A stretch of 45,252 bases of DNA from Pseudomonadota bacterium (GTDB taxonomy: Bacteria; Pseudomonadota; Gammaproteobacteria; Steroidobacterales; Steroidobacteraceae): the NCBI GenBank assembly GCA_021815925.1, contig JAKAZL010000012.1, positions 1 through 45,252 on the forward strand. The letters are read 5' to 3'. Position 1 is the stretch's first letter. Each line of letters begins with the position of its first letter. The notes under the pieces are model-generated. The model was not told the origin of the DNA. It saw only the letters and a list, made by a program, of their open reading frames with translations, and did not search any database. A program made the translations under genes and the position numbers. Shown piece after piece: positions 44,601 through 45,252 of the stretch.

Positions 44601-44765
44601 GGCACGGGCCGCCTGCAGCGGCTGCTCCACGGTGAGCAGCTCAGCGCGCAGCGCCTCGACGGCCGGCGCCTCGGGGTACAGCGTCGATGCGCGCATGCGC
44701 TCGCGCAGACTGTCGAGGTCGTTCGAATCCTGGGAGAGCACCCGGTGGGCGGGCATGGCGTTCAT
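41658..44765 (-). CDS. putA: Bifunctional proline dehydrogenase / P5C dehydrogenase PutA
   Basis: A 1035-residue enzyme oxidising proline to glutamate at the inner membrane face. The FAD proline dehydrogenase barrel (about 170-460) has LVKGAYWDAEIKRAQERG, YPQFATHNALTVA and YEFQRLHGMGQALYG. The aldehyde dehydrogenase domain (about 545-1030) has FTGSTTTAATI, ETGGVNAMIVDATALP and catalytic Cys827 in NSAGQRCSALR. There is no N-terminal ribbon-helix-helix DNA-binding domain, so this PutA is not a self-repressor like the E. coli protein. A divergent Lrp gene 96 bases away is the likely regulator. ATG at 44765 or 44756. Confidence 0.95.
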   Translation of the reverse strand: MNAMPAHRVLSQDSNDLDSLRERMRASTLYPEAPAVEALRAELLTVEQPLQAARAQALHWVSAARAHARAGSLVESLLGQFPLDSAEGKALMSLAEALLRTPDALSADRLIAERLAALRGGNGEANLQVRLGLALLRTAGRMLPDAHALLTRSPAPRNLLAPTTRRIMRRAMRLMGHAFIVGESIEAALARGTRQSDLALCSFDMLGEGARTDADAERYFQAYRNAIEALGRQPAGAVYARSGISVKLSALEPRYLLTQRPRVLERLVPRAVELARAACRAGIGLTVDAEEADRLDLSLDVIEAMARDRQTRDWEGLGLAVQAYGRRAPLVIEWVAALARATGRRMSMRLVKGAYWDAEIKRAQERGLASFPVYTTKAVTDASYLVCVRRLFAAADVIYPQFATHNALTVAAVAALAPSSARYEFQRLHGMGQALYGVVRAEQPQLPPVRVYAPVGTHQDLLPYLVRRLLENGANTSFVHHFLNKRIPVEHVVGQILPENPQRPSGVREPPHLYGSRLNSRGADLGNPKELAALLEGLAAARGRPYTGGPILAAGAGAPPETPVHCPADGELVGVSRDASETEISAAMDAAAAAQPAWDRRPAAERAECLERAAALLEQRREAFLGLLVREAGRTLPDALAEVREASDFCRYYAEQGRRLFGSGEVLPGPVGERNELWLQGRGVFACISPWNFPLAIFTGQIAAALMAGNAVLAKPAPSTPLVAHAMVSLLQEAGVPRAVLQLTPADGPPFSRAALTHPALAGVAFTGSTTTAATINRTLAGRDGPIVPFIAETGGVNAMIVDATALPEQVVDDVILSAFNSAGQRCSALRVLYVQEEIAERVIEMLVGAMRCLRLGDPADPATDVGPVINAQARQRLERHAERMRREAKLLHACPTDGCAAGGQFFAPHLFELGAFDQLKSEEFGPILHVARYRAEELPQVLAAIRASGFGLTLGVHSRLETMAEHVFQSLPAGNTYVNRNMIGAVVGVQPFGGQGLSGTGPKAGGPHYLLRFATERTLTINTAAIGGAVELLT

Positions 44766-44786
44766 GGGTCACGCGGTGGACAGGAG

Positions 44787-44822
44787 AATATCCTTATGAT
44801 AATTGCGTAGGCAGAGGATATT
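44787..44822. repeat. Inverted repeat in the putA-lrp intergenic region
   Basis: AATATCCT (44787-44794) and AGGATATT (44815-44822) are perfect 8-bp inverted arms 20 bases apart in the A+T-rich region upstream of putA. The centre-to-centre distance is 28 bases, near three helical turns, as for paired dimer sites on one DNA face. They may be operator half-sites for putA control. Confidence 0.5.
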
Positions 44823-44843
44823 TTTACGTTTTGTCGTTATTAA

Positions 44844-44858
44844 CAGTAAAATTTACTG
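44844..44858. promoter_or_regulatory. Perfect Lrp operator overlapping the lrp -10 box
   Basis: The minus strand reads CAGTAAATTTTACTG, which fits every position of the E. coli Lrp consensus YAGHAWATTWTDCTR; arms CAGTAAA and TTTACTG are perfect inverted repeats. It covers TAAAAT (44847-44852), the probable -10 box of lrp, whose predicted start is three bases before the ATG. This layout predicts autorepression. Confidence 0.75.
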
Positions 44859-44861
44859 CCA

Positions 44862-45252
44862 ATGAGACAGAAAACCACCGCCAGCGGTGTCCCGGCACTC
44901 GACCGGATCGACCGCAAGCTGCTGGGACGACTGCAGGAGGACGGGCGCGTGCCGGTCTCTCAGCTCGCCCGCGAGGTCAATCTCACCGTCACCCCGACGC
45001 TCGAGCGCATCCGTCGCCTCGAGGCTGCGGGTTTCATCAGCGGATATTTCGCGCGGCTCAATGCGCGGCGCCTGGGCCTCGGTCTGCTGGTCTACGTCGA
45101 GGTGACACTCGATCGGACCACGCCCGAGGCGTTCGAGCGCTTCAAGGAAATGGTCGCCGCGCACGACGAGATCATGGAGTGCCACATGGTCGCCGGCGGC
45201 TTCGACTACCTGCTCAAGGTGCGCGTGAAGGACATGGAGCGCTACCGCACGC
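44862..45252 (+). CDS. lrp: Leucine-responsive regulator Lrp, 3' end outside window
   Basis: The first 130 residues of an Lrp/AsnC-family regulator. Helix-turn-helix at about 14-65 (ALDRIDRKLLGRLQEDGRV, TPTLERIRRLEAAGFI), then the start of the effector-binding RAM domain (LLVYVEVTLDR, ECHMVAGGFDYLLKVRVKDM). These are close to E. coli Lrp itself (DLDRIDRNIL, TPCLERVRRLE, GDFDYLLKTRV), hence the name. About 30 residues are missing. Lrp-type genes divergent from putA are known proline-responsive activators (PutR) in other proteobacteria. There is no Shine-Dalgarno. Confidence 0.92.
   Translation, partial: MRQKTTASGVPALDRIDRKLLGRLQEDGRVPVSQLAREVNLTVTPTLERIRRLEAAGFISGYFARLNARRLGLGLLVYVEVTLDRTTPEAFERFKEMVAAHDEIMECHMVAGGFDYLLKVRVKDMERYRT

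Noticed and set aside
1-45252. tRNA or rRNA genes, CRISPR arrays, insertion sequences, prophage or defence genes
   Set aside because: Looked for on both strands by eye; no cloverleaf with CCA-end context, no spaced direct repeats, no transposase or integrase motifs. Base composition and gene order look like core chromosome throughout.

Overview
The window is high-GC chromosomal DNA from a gammaproteobacterium. Three things point there: the block rpiA - ygfA - ssrS (6S RNA) - zapA - ygfB - pepP - ubiH - ubiI - gcvT - gcvH - gcvP runs in the order known from Escherichia coli; ubiquinone hydroxylases of the Coq7, UbiH and UbiI types occur together; and a Vfr/Clp-like CRP lies beside coq7. The split glycine decarboxylase (GcvPA plus GcvPB), the zapA-linked coiled-coil protein and the DUF3014 protein suggest a deeper-branching group (Xanthomonadales, Nevskiales, Steroidobacterales or Chromatiales-like) rather than enterics. 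A motAB pair with a FliA-type promoter implies flagella. I see no tRNA or rRNA gene, insertion sequence, CRISPR array, prophage or toxin-antitoxin pair.

Layout. 1-4115: start of a probable rplM, coq7, a crp-family regulator, rpe-purC (minus) and djlA. 4165-7917: a YihY membrane protein, then a minus-strand series read right to left (zapB-like, zapA, 6S RNA, ygfA, a 17-residue Lys/Ala peptide, rpiA). 8028-12451: ygfB-pepP-ubiH-ubiI with overlapping ends. 12444-14055: phhB and ispG on the minus strand, inserted into the otherwise conserved block. 14185-19256: extended -10 promoter, tandem glycine riboswitch, intrinsic terminator, gcvT-gcvH-gcvPA-gcvPB and dgkA. 19279-25421: a 961-residue exported double HtrA-like protein resembling yeast Nma111, a Sua5-type tsaC, a PLP decarboxylase, a HAD protein and a HIT protein. 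25430-33576: DUF3014 protein, def, yebC, a desaturase, a porin, motAB and an aminotransferase. 33570-39459: minus-strand rlmI-lgt-thyA-SET-kup-folA. 39569-45252: a YyaL-type thioredoxin-domain protein, putA, and a divergent lrp with a perfect Lrp operator.

How the genes fit together. Folate and one-carbon metabolism recur: glycine cleavage, ygfA, folA, thyA and purC. Glycine itself appears to control the gcv operon through RNA. Three ubiquinone ring hydroxylases account for the aerobic hydroxylation steps. Lrp sits where it can control itself and proline catabolism by PutA.

The least ordinary items are the bacterial Nma111-like protein, a SET-domain lysine methyltransferase-like protein with a basic tail, an unannotated 17-residue peptide with ten lysines that has its own promoter and ribosome binding site, and a recurring promoter geometry (-10 box 6 to 9 bases before the start codon, no Shine-Dalgarno) that suggests leaderless or nearly leaderless mRNAs for about seven genes. 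Apart from the spans covered by the glycine riboswitch and 6S RNA, no stretch over 300 bases lacks a gene.
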